Below, piece by piece: positions 6,620-13,721 of a stretch of DNA of 15,046 nucleotides (the stretch's first letter is position 1; every line of letters begins with the position of its first letter). Source of the DNA: Dehalococcoidales bacterium (GTDB lineage Bacteria; Chloroflexota; Dehalococcoidia; Dehalococcoidales; Fen-1064). Made by a program: the position numbers and the translations under genes. Where the stretch lies: NCBI GenBank assembly GCA_028712845.1, contig JAQTPO010000032.1, positions 1 through 15,046 on the forward strand. Reading direction: 5' to 3'. A model generated the notes under the pieces. That model was given only the letters and a program-made list of their open reading frames with translations. It did not search any database and was not told the DNA's origin.

Positions 6620-8210
6620 CTTCTGCCCTGGCTCTGACGGAAGCCCTGAGAAACCCGGTAATAGTAAGAGCCAACATCCAGAGGAGTATAGAAACCAAAA
6701 TGGTAATGGCTGCAATCAAAACCCCGGGTGGCGCAAATGTTCCGAATCTAATTAGCGTATAAAACAGGTTAAAACCGAAAAGACTCTGTGCCACAATATA
6801 AGCCAATGTGGAGATAATTGCCAGAAAGACCCATGGGGTAACAGGAACCACAAAAAGCCATAATTTCATTGTTTTTCCGACACGAGGCGGTGCCATTTCC
6901 CGTCTTTGGTAACGGTTAATTATGTGCCATTGCCACCACAAATAGGGGATAAGACCCAGTACCAGAATCAAGGCTAATATGACCGCAATAAGCGCAATTT
7001 GGTCAATTGCCGCCCACGATGCCCACCATGGTGATGAGGGTAGTTTAAGTTCGGAACCCATCAACATCCCGGCAATCCCCAGAGCAATGCTGTGAGCATT
7101 TTTGCTGGTTTGGCTATTTACCAGCATGACGATTCCCTGTTTTCTGTCAGGCAGGATAATCATCTCCGATAGGAAGTTAGAAGTATCGCCGCCATGCCAT
7201 ATCACTGCCTCCCCCTTCTCTGTCTGCCCGACAAACCAACCCATAGCATAGCTTGCTTTATCACCATCTTTAATCAGGTCCACACCCGGCGTGTGCATCA
7301 TCTCAATGACTCCAGCAGGAATAACCTGTTGATTATTCAGGCATCCGTTGTTCATATTCACGATTAACCATTTGCCCATATCTTCCGCTGAGGACATTAC
7401 CCAGCCTGCCGGCTGGGCACTTTGGTATATCGGTGTGTTTCTGGTAATTACTTTGCCTAACATCATCTGGTGACCATCAGCGCGGTCAAGGCTGGCGGCT
7501 ACTTCCGGTTTCAAGGTGGAATTATTCATACCTAGTGGTGTGAAGATTCGTTCCTCCACAAAATCATCGAAAGATTTGCCGCTGACCCTCTCCGCGAGCG
7601 CTCCCAGCAGAGCGTAATTCAGGTTTGAATATTCAAAAGAGGAGGCAGTGTCCCGGTCCGTGTGAATGCGCGTCATCGATGCCACTAAATCTTTCATGGC
7701 ATTTGGTCCCTGATGGTATGCCAGTGGGTCTGTAACATTTCCTGGAATGCCGCTGGTCTGGTTAAGTAACTCCCGTACTGTTATTGCATCCGATGCTTGC
7801 TCATCCGCCAATTTGAACTCAGGGATGTAGTATTTTAAAGTCTGGTCGAGGTCGATCTTGCCATCATTCCATAGTAAAAGTACCGCCATTGCGGTGAATG
7901 ATTTACTGCAAGAAGCCAGGTCAAAGATAGTTTGTGGAGTAACCTGAGTTTGTTTTTCGATACTGGCGGACCCAAAACCTTTAAGATAGGTAATTTCTTT
8001 ATCATTCACAATAGCCACAGACATGCCAACGATGTTTTTTTGTGTCATTTGCTCACGGATGTACTGGTCGATTTCGGTGGATAATGGCTCAGTGTTTTGT
8101 CCGGAAACGGTTTGAGCGCCGGCAATAACCGGGGCAAGGAAAATTGCTAATGCCAGTAATGAACCGGTGATAACCTGTAATTTTGCAGTGACAATCTTCT
8201 GTTTGCGCAT
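6609..8210 (-). CDS. Beta-lactamase-fold serine hydrolase with C-terminal membrane domain
   Basis: A 533-aa exported, membrane-anchored class C beta-lactamase/penicillin-binding-like hydrolase (PF00144 type; peptidase or esterase, substrate unknown). A signal peptide spans about 1-32 (ending VIAGA|QT). The catalytic triad motifs are complete: S100-C-S-K103 (nucleophile and base), Y194-S-N196 and H339-G-G341 in place of KTG. The C-terminus adds three predicted helices (about 403-425, 449-478 and 495-520), so the catalytic domain should face outside while tethered. ATG 8210 is preferred because it gives a clean signal peptide. A TTG at 8264 is in frame but coincides with the -35 of a good promoter. 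No strong SD precedes either. The presence of SxxK, YxN and HGG argues for an active enzyme, not a carboxypeptidase relic. Confidence 0.92.
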   Translation of the reverse strand: MRKQKIVTAKLQVITGSLLALAIFLAPVIAGAQTVSGQNTEPLSTEIDQYIREQMTQKNIVGMSVAIVNDKEITYLKGFGSASIEKQTQVTPQTIFDLASCSKSFTAMAVLLLWNDGKIDLDQTLKYYIPEFKLADEQASDAITVRELLNQTSGIPGNVTDPLAYHQGPNAMKDLVASMTRIHTDRDTASSFEYSNLNYALLGALAERVSGKSFDDFVEERIFTPLGMNNSTLKPEVAASLDRADGHQMMLGKVITRNTPIYQSAQPAGWVMSSAEDMGKWLIVNMNNGCLNNQQVIPAGVIEMMHTPGVDLIKDGDKASYAMGWFVGQTEKGEAVIWHGGDTSNFLSEMIILPDRKQGIVMLVNSQTSKNAHSIALGIAGMLMGSELKLPSSPWWASWAAIDQIALIAVILALILVLGLIPYLWWQWHIINRYQRREMAPPRVGKTMKLWLFVVPVTPWVFLAIISTLAYIVAQSLFGFNLFYTLIRFGTFAPPGVLIAAITILVSILLWMLALTITGFLRASVRARAEVKP

Positions 8211-8234
8211 TTTTAATTTGTACGTGACTAGTCT

Positions 8235-8264
8235 AATGTAATACTTTTTAGTAAGTCGTGTCAA
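8235..8264 (-). promoter_or_regulatory. Promoter of the serine hydrolase gene
   Basis: On the minus strand TTGACA (8264-8259, perfect), 18-bp spacer, TACATT (8240-8235). Transcription would begin about 15-20 nt before ATG 8210. This is why the TTG at 8264 is not taken as the start. Confidence 0.6.
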
Positions 8265-8327
8265 AATGCTTTATGAGTTAGTTGCTGTCAAGGGAATGTC
8301 GGTAAGCAAAGAAAAGAGAGACTATGT

Positions 8328-8705
8328 TCATAAAGTTGGCGTCTCCGTTATCATTCTAAGTAGGTTAACCCAAGGATGCGAGGCATGCGGGCCGCAGAGC
8401 GACGGTAGTCCAGCCTGCAGCCAAGTATCCGGTTCCTGCGTTGAAAGCCGGGTCACGATTCTGTGCACTTTCTTTTTTGGAAGGTTTAATGGTGGAATAG
8501 CTGACATTTTATCAAACAGCCAGTTAGTGAGCTTTCCTTCAAGGACAAGGAAACGTATGCAGAGCAGTCGGCGGATACCCTTTAAAGACCAACTCATACC
8601 TTGATTCTTCATTCTTCTGGCGACCAATTTGTCTACATTACCTTCCATAGCACCTGTACGTCTCAGCCCCTTACCTTCTTCGCCAAGTTTCATTCGATAA
8701 TCCGC
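8328..8705 (-). pseudogene. 3' remnant of an ISLre2/UPF0236-type transposase gene
   Basis: The minus-strand frame encodes about 125 residues resembling the C-terminal end of UPF0236 (ISLre2-family) transposases: DYRMKLGEEGKGLRRTGAME, then GNVDKLVARRMKNQGMSWS, then a tail with WLQAGLPSLCGP and PWVNLLR before the natural TGA stop. Full-length family members are roughly 400-500 aa; the N-terminal and catalytic parts are absent. The frame continues in phase upstream only to about 8711, where it meets the coding sequence of the neighbouring small protein. An ATG exists at 8693 but has no SD, so expression is unlikely. The assignment is from memory of conserved blocks. No clear terminal inverted repeat was identified. 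Confidence 0.7.
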
Positions 8706-8932
8706 TATCCCGTCACGGTCTCCGCCGCCTTTTGTGCCTCCGATAGGGTATCGACGACCTGTCCCTTGGCGACATCTTCGGCAGAAATCCCCAGGGTGAC
8801 CTTTTCGGCGCGTAACGATGTGGCTATCTGGTTGTTTTTTGCGTAGCCCATACCGACGAAAGCTCCACCAACTCCCAACCCTGCAATTCCAAGAAGCAAG
8901 ACTATAACTGACATGGTTCTAATAGCGTTCAT
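8705..8932 (-). CDS. Small N-terminally membrane-anchored protein, probably truncated by the transposase remnant
   Basis: A 75-aa product with one N-terminal hydrophobic helix (TMSVIVLLLGIAGLGVGGAFV, residues 6-26) followed by a soluble stretch (ISAEDVAKGQVVDTLSEAQK). I do not recognise a named family, though similar N-termini continue further in related bacterial proteins as I recall them. The frame ends at TAG 8705-8707, which lies inside sequence readable as transposase in another frame. Only the last two codons before the stop (ACG GGA) seem junction-derived. The 5' end is intact, with an excellent SD (AGGAGGGGG) 4 nt before the ATG and a -10 upstream. I infer that the C-terminal part was lost when the mobile element inserted or decayed. 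It may still be expressed. Confidence 0.65.
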   Translation of the reverse strand: MNAIRTMSVIVLLLGIAGLGVGGAFVGMGYAKNNQIATSLRAEKVTLGISAEDVAKGQVVDTLSEAQKAAETVTG

Positions 8933-8972
8933 TTTGCCCCCTCCTAATTATCACTGATTTAGTAATGATTAG

Positions 8973-8978
8973 ATTATA
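8973..8978 (-). promoter_or_regulatory. -10 element of the truncated small membrane protein gene
   Basis: A perfect TATAAT on the minus strand, about 41 nt before ATG 8932. The matching -35 is weak (TTCGAA-like at 16 bp), so this is a tentative call. Confidence 0.4.
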
Positions 8979-9117
8979 AGCAATGTCTTTACCTTCGAAT
9001 ATGATATTAATCACATACCCTGTTCTTTTCATTGTTTATGATGTATTTGCAACATCTGGCTAAATGTAGTAGCCTAAGTCAGATTAACCTGTCTCTGTGG
9101 CCCAAAAGAGGTACGCA

Positions 9118-11598
9118 ATGGCTGAGAAACTAGACTCGGAGAAAGCTACCAAAACACGTATCCCCATTACAGGGATGACCTGCACCAACTGCGCCGCCAC
9201 AATCGAGAAAGGTCTGGCGGAGACCCCCGGCGTGGGTAAAGCCAGTGTCAATTTTGCCTCAGAAAAAGCGGCTATTGAATACGACCCTGACAAAATCAGC
9301 CTTTCCAAAATCAAAGACACCATCTCGGAGTTGGGCTATAACGTGGCGACAAAAAAGTCCATCTATCCGGTAGGCGGGATGACCTGTGCTACGTGTGTCA
9401 CTCATGTCGAGGAGGCGCTGAACGGTGTTCCCGGTGTAGTGTCCGTCAATGTCAATCTGGCTTCTGAAAAAGCTACGGTGGAATACCTGGAAGGCACGGA
9501 ATCCGCCGACCTCAAGAAAGCGGTCGATGATGCCGGCTATACATTGGGCAAAGAAATGGAAACTCTGGAGGATGTTAGCGATACATCGCAGAGGGAAGTC
9601 CGTAAGGTTAGAAACAGGTTTATCGTTGCGGCTATTCTGACTATACCAATTGTTGTGATGATGTTTACTCCCATGTTCAAGGGGATGGAATACCTGCTCT
9701 GGGCATTGGCGACGCCGGTGCAATTCTGGGCAGGCTGGCGCTTTTATAAAGGCGCCTGGGGTGCTCTCAAACACCGCACTACGGATATGAATACGCTCAT
9801 TGCGGTTGGTTCATCCGCTGCTTACATTTATAGTGTTGTCGCGGTCCTGTTTCCCGGTGTTTTTACGGTAGGTGGTTTGACTCCCCATGTATATTTTGAT
9901 ACCTCTTCGGCAATAATTACACTTATCTTACTGGGGCGATATCTGGAAGCCAGGGCAAAAGGGCAAACTTCGGAAGCTATTAAAAAGCTGATTGGTCTGC
10001 AACCGAAGACGGCGATCGTTATTCGTGATGGACAGGAGAAACAAATCTCGATAGAAGATGTGCTGGTGGGAGACATTGTTCTGGTCAGGCCCGGCGAGCG
10101 CGTGCCAGCGGATGGCATTCTTCGGGAAGGCTATTCCAGTCTTGACGAATCGATGATTACCGGCGAAAGCCTCCCTGTGGAAAAGAAGGTCGGCGATGAG
10201 GTCATTGGCGCTACCATCAATAAAACCGGTAGTTTCCAGTTCGAAGCGACTAAAATCGGCAGGGATACCACCCTCGCCCGTATTGTCCGCCTGGTGGAAG
10301 AGGCGCAGGGGAGCAAAGCTCCGGTGCAGAGACTGGCAGACGTCATTGCCAGCTATTTCGTCCCGATTGTAATCAGCATTGCCATTGTTACCTTTCTCAT
10401 CTGGTTTTTTATCGGACCCACACCGTCTCTAACTTATGCCTTCCTCAACTTCGTGGCGGTACTGGTCATTGCCTGTCCCTGCGCTCTGGGTCTGGCTACG
10501 CCGACGGCTATTATCGTTGGGACCGGCAAAGGCGCCGAACAAGGCATTCTCATCCGCAGCGCCGGTGCGCTGGAACGCGCGCACAAAATAAATGCCGTTC
10601 TCCTCGATAAAACAGGCACATTGACACAGGGAAAACCGGCAGTAACGGATATCGTTGCCGCCGCAGGTTATTCAAAAGAAGAAGTCCTCCGTCTGGCGGC
10701 TTCTGCTGAAAAGAACTCGGAGCACTCTCTGGCAGAAGCAATCGTCAAAACTGCAACCGAAAAGAGTATGGAATTAACACAGGCAACCGACTTCAATGCT
10801 ATCCCGGGGTTTGGAATTGAGGCGGTAGTAGATAACAAAAGACTTCTGCTTGGCAACTTGAAGCTGGTTCAACAACGCAACTTGCCTTTGAACGGACTTG
10901 ACGCACAGGCAAACGGCTTGTGGGCACAGGGTAAGACAGTGATGTTCCTGAGTATCGAGGGACAGACGGCAGGCTTAATTGCTCTGGCGGATACCATTAA
11001 ACCGGATGCCGGAAATGTTGTGAGGCAACTGCATAAAATGGGTATCGAGGTGGCGATGGTCACCGGAGATAATCAGAGGACGGCGGAAGCAATTGCCAAA
11101 CAGGCGGGTATTGACCGTGTCTTTGCCGAGGTCCTTCCGGAGCACAAAGCAGATGAGGTCAAGAAACTCCAGGGCGAAGGTAAAATAGTCGCTATGGTCG
11201 GCGATGGCATTAACGATGCCCCTGCACTGGCGCAGGCGGATGTGGGGATTGCCATCGGCACGGGCACGGATGTGGCAATGGAGACAGGTGATATCACGCT
11301 CATCCGTGGCGAACTGAAAGGTATTGTTACCGCTATTGCGCTGAGCAAGCGGACGATGCGGACCATCCGGCAAAACCTCTTCTGGGCTTTTGCCTACAAT
11401 ACGATTCTTATTCCGGTTGCGGCGGGTGTTTTGTATTTAGCTTTCGGACATGGTGGCGTGCCGTCGGGTCTGCATTTTATCCTTGGCGAGCATGGTTTCT
11501 TAAACCCGATTCTGGCGGCGGCGGCAATGGCATTAAGCTCCATTACCGTGGTGATGAACTCCTTGCGGTTGAGAACATTCAAACCCGCGAGGTTTTAA
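9118..11598 (+). CDS. copA: Cu+-exporting P1B-type ATPase (CopA)
   Basis: An inner-membrane pump of 826 aa that exports Cu+ using ATP. Two N-terminal heavy-metal-associated domains carry GMTCTNC (19-25) and GMTCATC (87-93). Eight transmembrane helices are expected. The core motifs are all present: TGES actuator loop (348-351), the CPC ion site (453-455) typical of Cu+/Ag+ pumps, the phosphorylated Asp in DKTGTLT (D497), SEHSLAEAI (the HP nucleotide-binding element, Ser replacing the usual preceding residues), and [10 protein letters not shown] (about 695). The YN motif of helix 7 (YNTILIP) and the MxxSS motif of helix 8 ([16 protein letters not shown]) also fit P1B-1 Cu+ selectivity. ATG 9118 is preferred (AGAGGT 5-6 nt upstream); GTG 9097 is in frame but has no SD. 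Two small metal-binding-type genes follow on the same strand. No CsoR or CopY gene is present. Confidence 0.97.
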   Translation: MAEKLDSEKATKTRIPITGMTCTNCAATIEKGLAETPGVGKASVNFASEKAAIEYDPDKISLSKIKDTISELGYNVATKKSIYPVGGMTCATCVTHVEEALNGVPGVVSVNVNLASEKATVEYLEGTESADLKKAVDDAGYTLGKEMETLEDVSDTSQREVRKVRNRFIVAAILTIPIVVMMFTPMFKGMEYLLWALATPVQFWAGWRFYKGAWGALKHRTTDMNTLIAVGSSAAYIYSVVAVLFPGVFTVGGLTPHVYFDTSSAIITLILLGRYLEARAKGQTSEAIKKLIGLQPKTAIVIRDGQEKQISIEDVLVGDIVLVRPGERVPADGILREGYSSLDESMITGESLPVEKKVGDEVIGATINKTGSFQFEATKIGRDTTLARIVRLVEEAQGSKAPVQRLADVIASYFVPIVISIAIVTFLIWFFIGPTPSLTYAFLNFVAVLVIACPCALGLATPTAIIVGTGKGAEQGILIRSAGALERAHKINAVLLDKTGTLTQGKPAVTDIVAAAGYSKEEVLRLAASAEKNSEHSLAEAIVKTATEKSMELTQATDFNAIPGFGIEAVVDNKRLLLGNLKLVQQRNLPLNGLDAQANGLWAQGKTVMFLSIEGQTAGLIALADTIKPDAGNVVRQLHKMGIEVAMVTGDNQRTAEAIAKQAGIDRVFAEVLPEHKADEVKKLQGEGKIVAMVGDGINDAPALAQADVGIAIGTGTDVAMETGDITLIRGELKGIVTAIALSKRTMRTIRQNLFWAFAYNTILIPVAAGVLYLAFGHGGVPSGLHFILGEHGFLNPILAAAAMALSSITVVMNSLRLRTFKPARF

Positions 11599-11599
11599 C

Positions 11600-11735
11600 A
11601 CGGTGGGCAAAAGGTAGCACAGGCGTCTCGCCTGTGCAGATGGGGGAGACATATCACCGACAGGCGGGGACGACTGTCGCACCATAGGCGAGGAGATTGG
11701 TTTTGCAGGGTCGGGTTTCGAACCCGACCACCGTT
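11600..11735. repeat. Nested-palindrome element between copA and the YHS gene
   Basis: Three hairpins stand in tandem. GCACAGGCG-tct-CGCCTGTGC (11617-11637) has a perfect 9-bp stem. CGACAGGCG-ggga-CGACTGTCG (11658-11679) has 9 bp with one mismatch. GGTCGGGTT-tcg-AACCCGACC (11709-11729) has a perfect 9-bp stem. The block is bounded by the short inverted ends CGGTGG (11601-11606) and CCACCG (11727-11732). This structure resembles REP/MITE-like intergenic repeats. It may also attenuate readthrough from copA, since T-rich sequence follows the last stem. No other copy occurs in this window. Confidence 0.65.
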
Positions 11736-11792
11736 GAACTTATTTTTATAGGTTTATCTTGAGTTATAAGTAAATTATTGGAGGGCATGAAA

Positions 11793-11942
11793 ATGGCGAT
11801 TGACCCGGTTTGCAAAATGACAGTCGATGAGAAAAAGGCGGCGGCAACTTCTGACTACAAGGGGAAGAGATATTACTTCTGTGCGAAGGGTTGTAAGATA
11901 GCTTTTGATAAAGCCCCGGAGAAGTATCTGGCGAAGAGCTGA
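11793..11942 (+). CDS. YHS-domain small metal-binding protein
   Basis: A 49-aa protein that is entirely a YHS domain: DPVCKMTV (4-11), Y-K-G-K-R-YYFC (22-30), AKGCKIAF and a final P-EKYL. Conserved cysteines C7, C30 and C34 are the likely metal ligands. YHS domains occur alone or fused to CopA-type ATPases and in other heavy-metal proteins. Its position about 195 nt downstream of copA on the same strand suggests a copper-binding or chaperone-like role (inference). ATG 11793 lies 7 nt after GGAGGG; an in-frame ATG two codons earlier (11787) is only 1 nt from that SD and so less likely. The gene is shorter than common ORF cut-offs and easily missed. Confidence 0.9.
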   Translation: MAIDPVCKMTVDEKKAAATSDYKGKRYYFCAKGCKIAFDKAPEKYLAKS

Positions 11943-12008
11943 TAGATAGTCTCACCTGACCGGAAAGGTCGGGCTGTTGAGCCTTAACTTACTCTCTGGA
12001 GATTGCCG

Positions 12009-12152
12009 ATGGTAAGAATAAAAGACTATTTTACTAATATGTCCGTGCCGATGCCTTTGCACCGGAAGCTGTATCTTGTCTTCCGTAATGGCATGATTAG
12101 AATACGGAAAGGGCAGGGTTGCTGCGGGCATCACGGTGAGCCGGGCTGCTGA
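12009..12152 (+). CDS. Small basic protein with a C-terminal CCGHHGEPGC motif
   Basis: A 47-aa protein: a basic, amphipathic N-terminal part (MVRIKDYFTNMSVPMPLHRK ... RIRKGQG) and a C-terminal CCGHHGEPGC, with three Cys and two His as an obvious metal or Fe-S ligand set. I recall similar short proteins ending in CCG(H/N)xGEPGC in anaerobic bacteria; no function is established to my knowledge. GGAG lies 7 nt before ATG 12009. It follows the YHS gene by 66 nt on the same strand, with a small hairpin (11955-11973, 7 bp including one G-T pair) between them, so it probably belongs to the copA module. The frame stays open for 24 codons beyond the TGA stop, discussed as a weak readthrough possibility. 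Confidence 0.72.
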   Translation: MVRIKDYFTNMSVPMPLHRKLYLVFRNGMIRIRKGQGCCGHHGEPGC

Positions 12153-12166
12153 CAGGTAGAGTCAAA

Positions 12167-12184
12167 TGCTCCGGTCGAGGAGCA
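12167..12184 (+). other. Small hairpin after the CCGHHGEPGC gene
   Basis: TGCTCC-ggtcga-GGAGCA is a perfect 6-bp stem with a 6-nt loop starting GG. No T-run follows, so it is a poor terminator. The loop lies 20 nt after the TGA at 12150-12152. Confidence 0.4.
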
Positions 12185-12240
12185 CAAACACTGTAATAGG
12201 CGAAAAAACTGTGACTTCCGAGCCTGATAAACGCTTTAGT

Positions 12241-12468
12241 TTAGGAGACAACTGCCGGCTCCATCTCAAGTGTTATTAAAAGAGATGGATTCGATGCCAG
12301 GTCAAAATCAGTAAGGTCTTCGCCCTCGATATGTAAAGCGACCGCTTCCTGAAGGTTAGCAATGGTCTCGTCGAGTGTCTTACCCTGCGTCACCACGGCG
12401 AGTTCCAGACATTCAGCGATATAGTATTTTTCACCACGATGAACGAACGCTTTAATTGTATGACGCAT
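12241..12468 (-). CDS. HicB-like (UPF0150) family protein, orphan antitoxin-type
   Basis: A 75-aa protein with the HicB/UPF0150 partial RNase-H-like fold: an N-terminal strand (IKAFVHRGEKYYIAECLELAVVTQG in full, residues about 5-29) with the family's Y-I-A-E-C-x-E motif, then DETIANLQEAVALHIEG. In HicAB toxin-antitoxin systems HicB neutralises the mRNA-cleaving HicA. No HicA reading frame is visible on either side, and no C-terminal DNA-binding domain follows. It is therefore an orphan, perhaps not a toxin partner at all. ATG 12468 is preferred because the SD GGGAG is 9 nt upstream; ATG 12477 sits directly against it. A good promoter lies upstream. Confidence 0.85.
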   Translation of the reverse strand: MRHTIKAFVHRGEKYYIAECLELAVVTQGKTLDETIANLQEAVALHIEGEDLTDFDLASNPSLLITLEMEPAVVS

Positions 12469-12512
12469 ATCTCCCATCTCCCGACAAATCTGAATCCATT
12501 ATTAGCATCATG

Positions 12513-12541
12513 ACTCTAGCATACAGCCACTTTTACGTCAA
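12513..12541 (-). promoter_or_regulatory. Promoter of the HicB-like gene
   Basis: On the minus strand TTGACG (12541-12536), 17-bp spacer, TAGAGT (12518-12513) preceded by TGC, an extended -10. It lies about 45 nt before ATG 12468. Confidence 0.6.
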
Positions 12542-12605
12542 CTTCTGTCATCATAGCTCAAATTATTATAGGGTGCAGCCGAGATGAAACCTGCTCTATA
12601 TCTTT

Positions 12606-13520
12606 CTACTTCGGCAGTCTCTGCAAATAGCGGTGTGCCTGAAGAGAAGCTTTAGCGCCCTCGCCGGCGGCAATGACAATCTGCTTCTCCGGTATAGTGG
12701 TAACATCGCCGGCGGCAAAGAGCCCGGATATTTCTGTTTCGCAGGAGCAGTTGACAGGCACTTCGCCTTGCTGGTTCAGTTTGATTAAATCCCCGACCAT
12801 ATCGGAATTAGGTACCAAGCCAATCTCGATAAACACGCCGGTAACATCCAGTTGTTGGATTTTGTCTGTCTTGATGTCTTTGATGACGATGCCTTCCACC
12901 AGGTCTTTGCCCAGAATCTTTTCTGTCTGATGCTCCAGATAAATCGTCAGGTTTTTAGCATCGGATAGTTTTTCAACGAGGATGGGGTCGCCGGTAAGAG
13001 GCGTGACCGATACCAGTTCCACGTGCTCGGCGATTTTTACCATATCCAGCGCCGCTTCGAGTGCTGAGTTACCGCCGCCGATAACTGCCACTTTTTGACC
13101 GGCGAAAATGGGACCATCACAAATAGCGCAATAGGTCACCCCTCTGCCTGTCAATTCCATTTCTCCCTGCACATTTAGTCGTCTGGGACGCTTGCCGGAT
13201 GCTAAAATCACGGCTTTGCTTTGGAATCTATCCCCGGATTCTGAAATGACATCAAACCCGCCGCTAATTTTCTTTACCTGCGAGACTTTTTGCCCCAGTT
13301 TCTTATCGATAGGGAACTGACTGACCTGTTGCTCGAACTTGGAAATCAACTCGTGCCCCTCGATGAACTGATAGCCAAGATAGTTTTCCACGCCGGTCGT
13401 CCAGTTTACCTGCCCGCCGATATCACTGGTGATGAGAAGCGTGTTCAACCGTTTACGTGCGGCATAAACAGCCGCCGCCAGCCCGGCGGGACCACCGCCG
13501 ACTATTATTAGTTCATACAT
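12606..13520 (-). CDS. trxB: Thioredoxin-reductase-like flavoprotein (NADH/AhpF-type)
   Basis: A 304-aa cytoplasmic FAD disulfide reductase of low-Mr thioredoxin reductase type. Visible are the FAD site GGGPAG (8-13), the redox-active C131-A-I-C134 followed by DG, the dinucleotide site GGGNSALEAA (148-157) and the FAD-closing motif FAAGDVTTIPEKQIVIAAGE (268-287). The HRRxxxR motif that selects NADPH in thioredoxin reductases is absent after the nucleotide site; instead it reads EHVELVSVTP, as in NADH-dependent AhpF and the Clostridium pasteurianum Cp34-type enzymes. NADH use is inferred. ATG 13520 is chosen because GGGA lies about 8 nt upstream; ATG 13532 is crowded against its SD. It lies about 200 nt downstream of the glutaredoxin-like selenoprotein gene on the same strand, which suggests the two are a reductase-carrier pair. 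Confidence 0.93.
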   Translation of the reverse strand: MYELIIVGGGPAGLAAAVYAARKRLNTLLITSDIGGQVNWTTGVENYLGYQFIEGHELISKFEQQVSQFPIDKKLGQKVSQVKKISGGFDVISESGDRFQSKAVILASGKRPRRLNVQGEMELTGRGVTYCAICDGPIFAGQKVAVIGGGNSALEAALDMVKIAEHVELVSVTPLTGDPILVEKLSDAKNLTIYLEHQTEKILGKDLVEGIVIKDIKTDKIQQLDVTGVFIEIGLVPNSDMVGDLIKLNQQGEVPVNCSCETEISGLFAAGDVTTIPEKQIVIAAGEGAKASLQAHRYLQRLPK

Positions 13521-13591
13521 AATAATTCCCATCCCGCCAGGTCAAGAAATCAGCCCATAAGGTATCACTTGCTTAGGGCTTTTATGATTAC

Positions 13592-13674
13592 CATTGCGAG
13601 CAGAGCGAAGCAATCTCCGGCTAAATAGCAGAGTATGAGATTGCCACGTCCCGACTTCATCGGGACTCGCAATG
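13592..13674. repeat. 83-bp palindromic REP/MITE-like element
   Basis: It has perfect 9-bp terminal inverted repeats, CATTGCGAG (13592-13600) and CTCGCAATG (13666-13674). Inside are the inverted pair GCAATCTC (13610-13617) and GAGATTGC (13637-13644), and a third hairpin GTCCCGA-cttca-TCGGGAC (13648-13666). CATTGCGAG...GAAGCAATCTC elements are known to me as dispersed intergenic repeats in several anaerobe genomes. It sits between the selenoprotein and flavoprotein genes and would form a large RNA fold in a joint transcript. Confidence 0.75.
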
Positions 13675-13721
13675 TTTTCCTTCTTTTCTTTGCCATCAAA
13701 GGCAAACATAACCATCCGAAT

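Noticed and set aside
8266..8604. Plus-strand 112-codon open frame
   Set aside because: No SD; the opposite strand in the same stretch reads as conserved transposase C-terminal sequence, so this frame is its shadow.
8933..9117. CsoR/CopY-type operator and promoter before copA
   Set aside because: No recognisable operator palindrome; only weak -35/-10 resemblance (TTGCAA near 9047), not good enough to list.
11709..11729. T-arm-like GGGTTTCGAACCC suggesting a tRNA gene
   Set aside because: No acceptor, D-arm or anticodon arm can be built around it; it is one of three tandem hairpins of a repeat.
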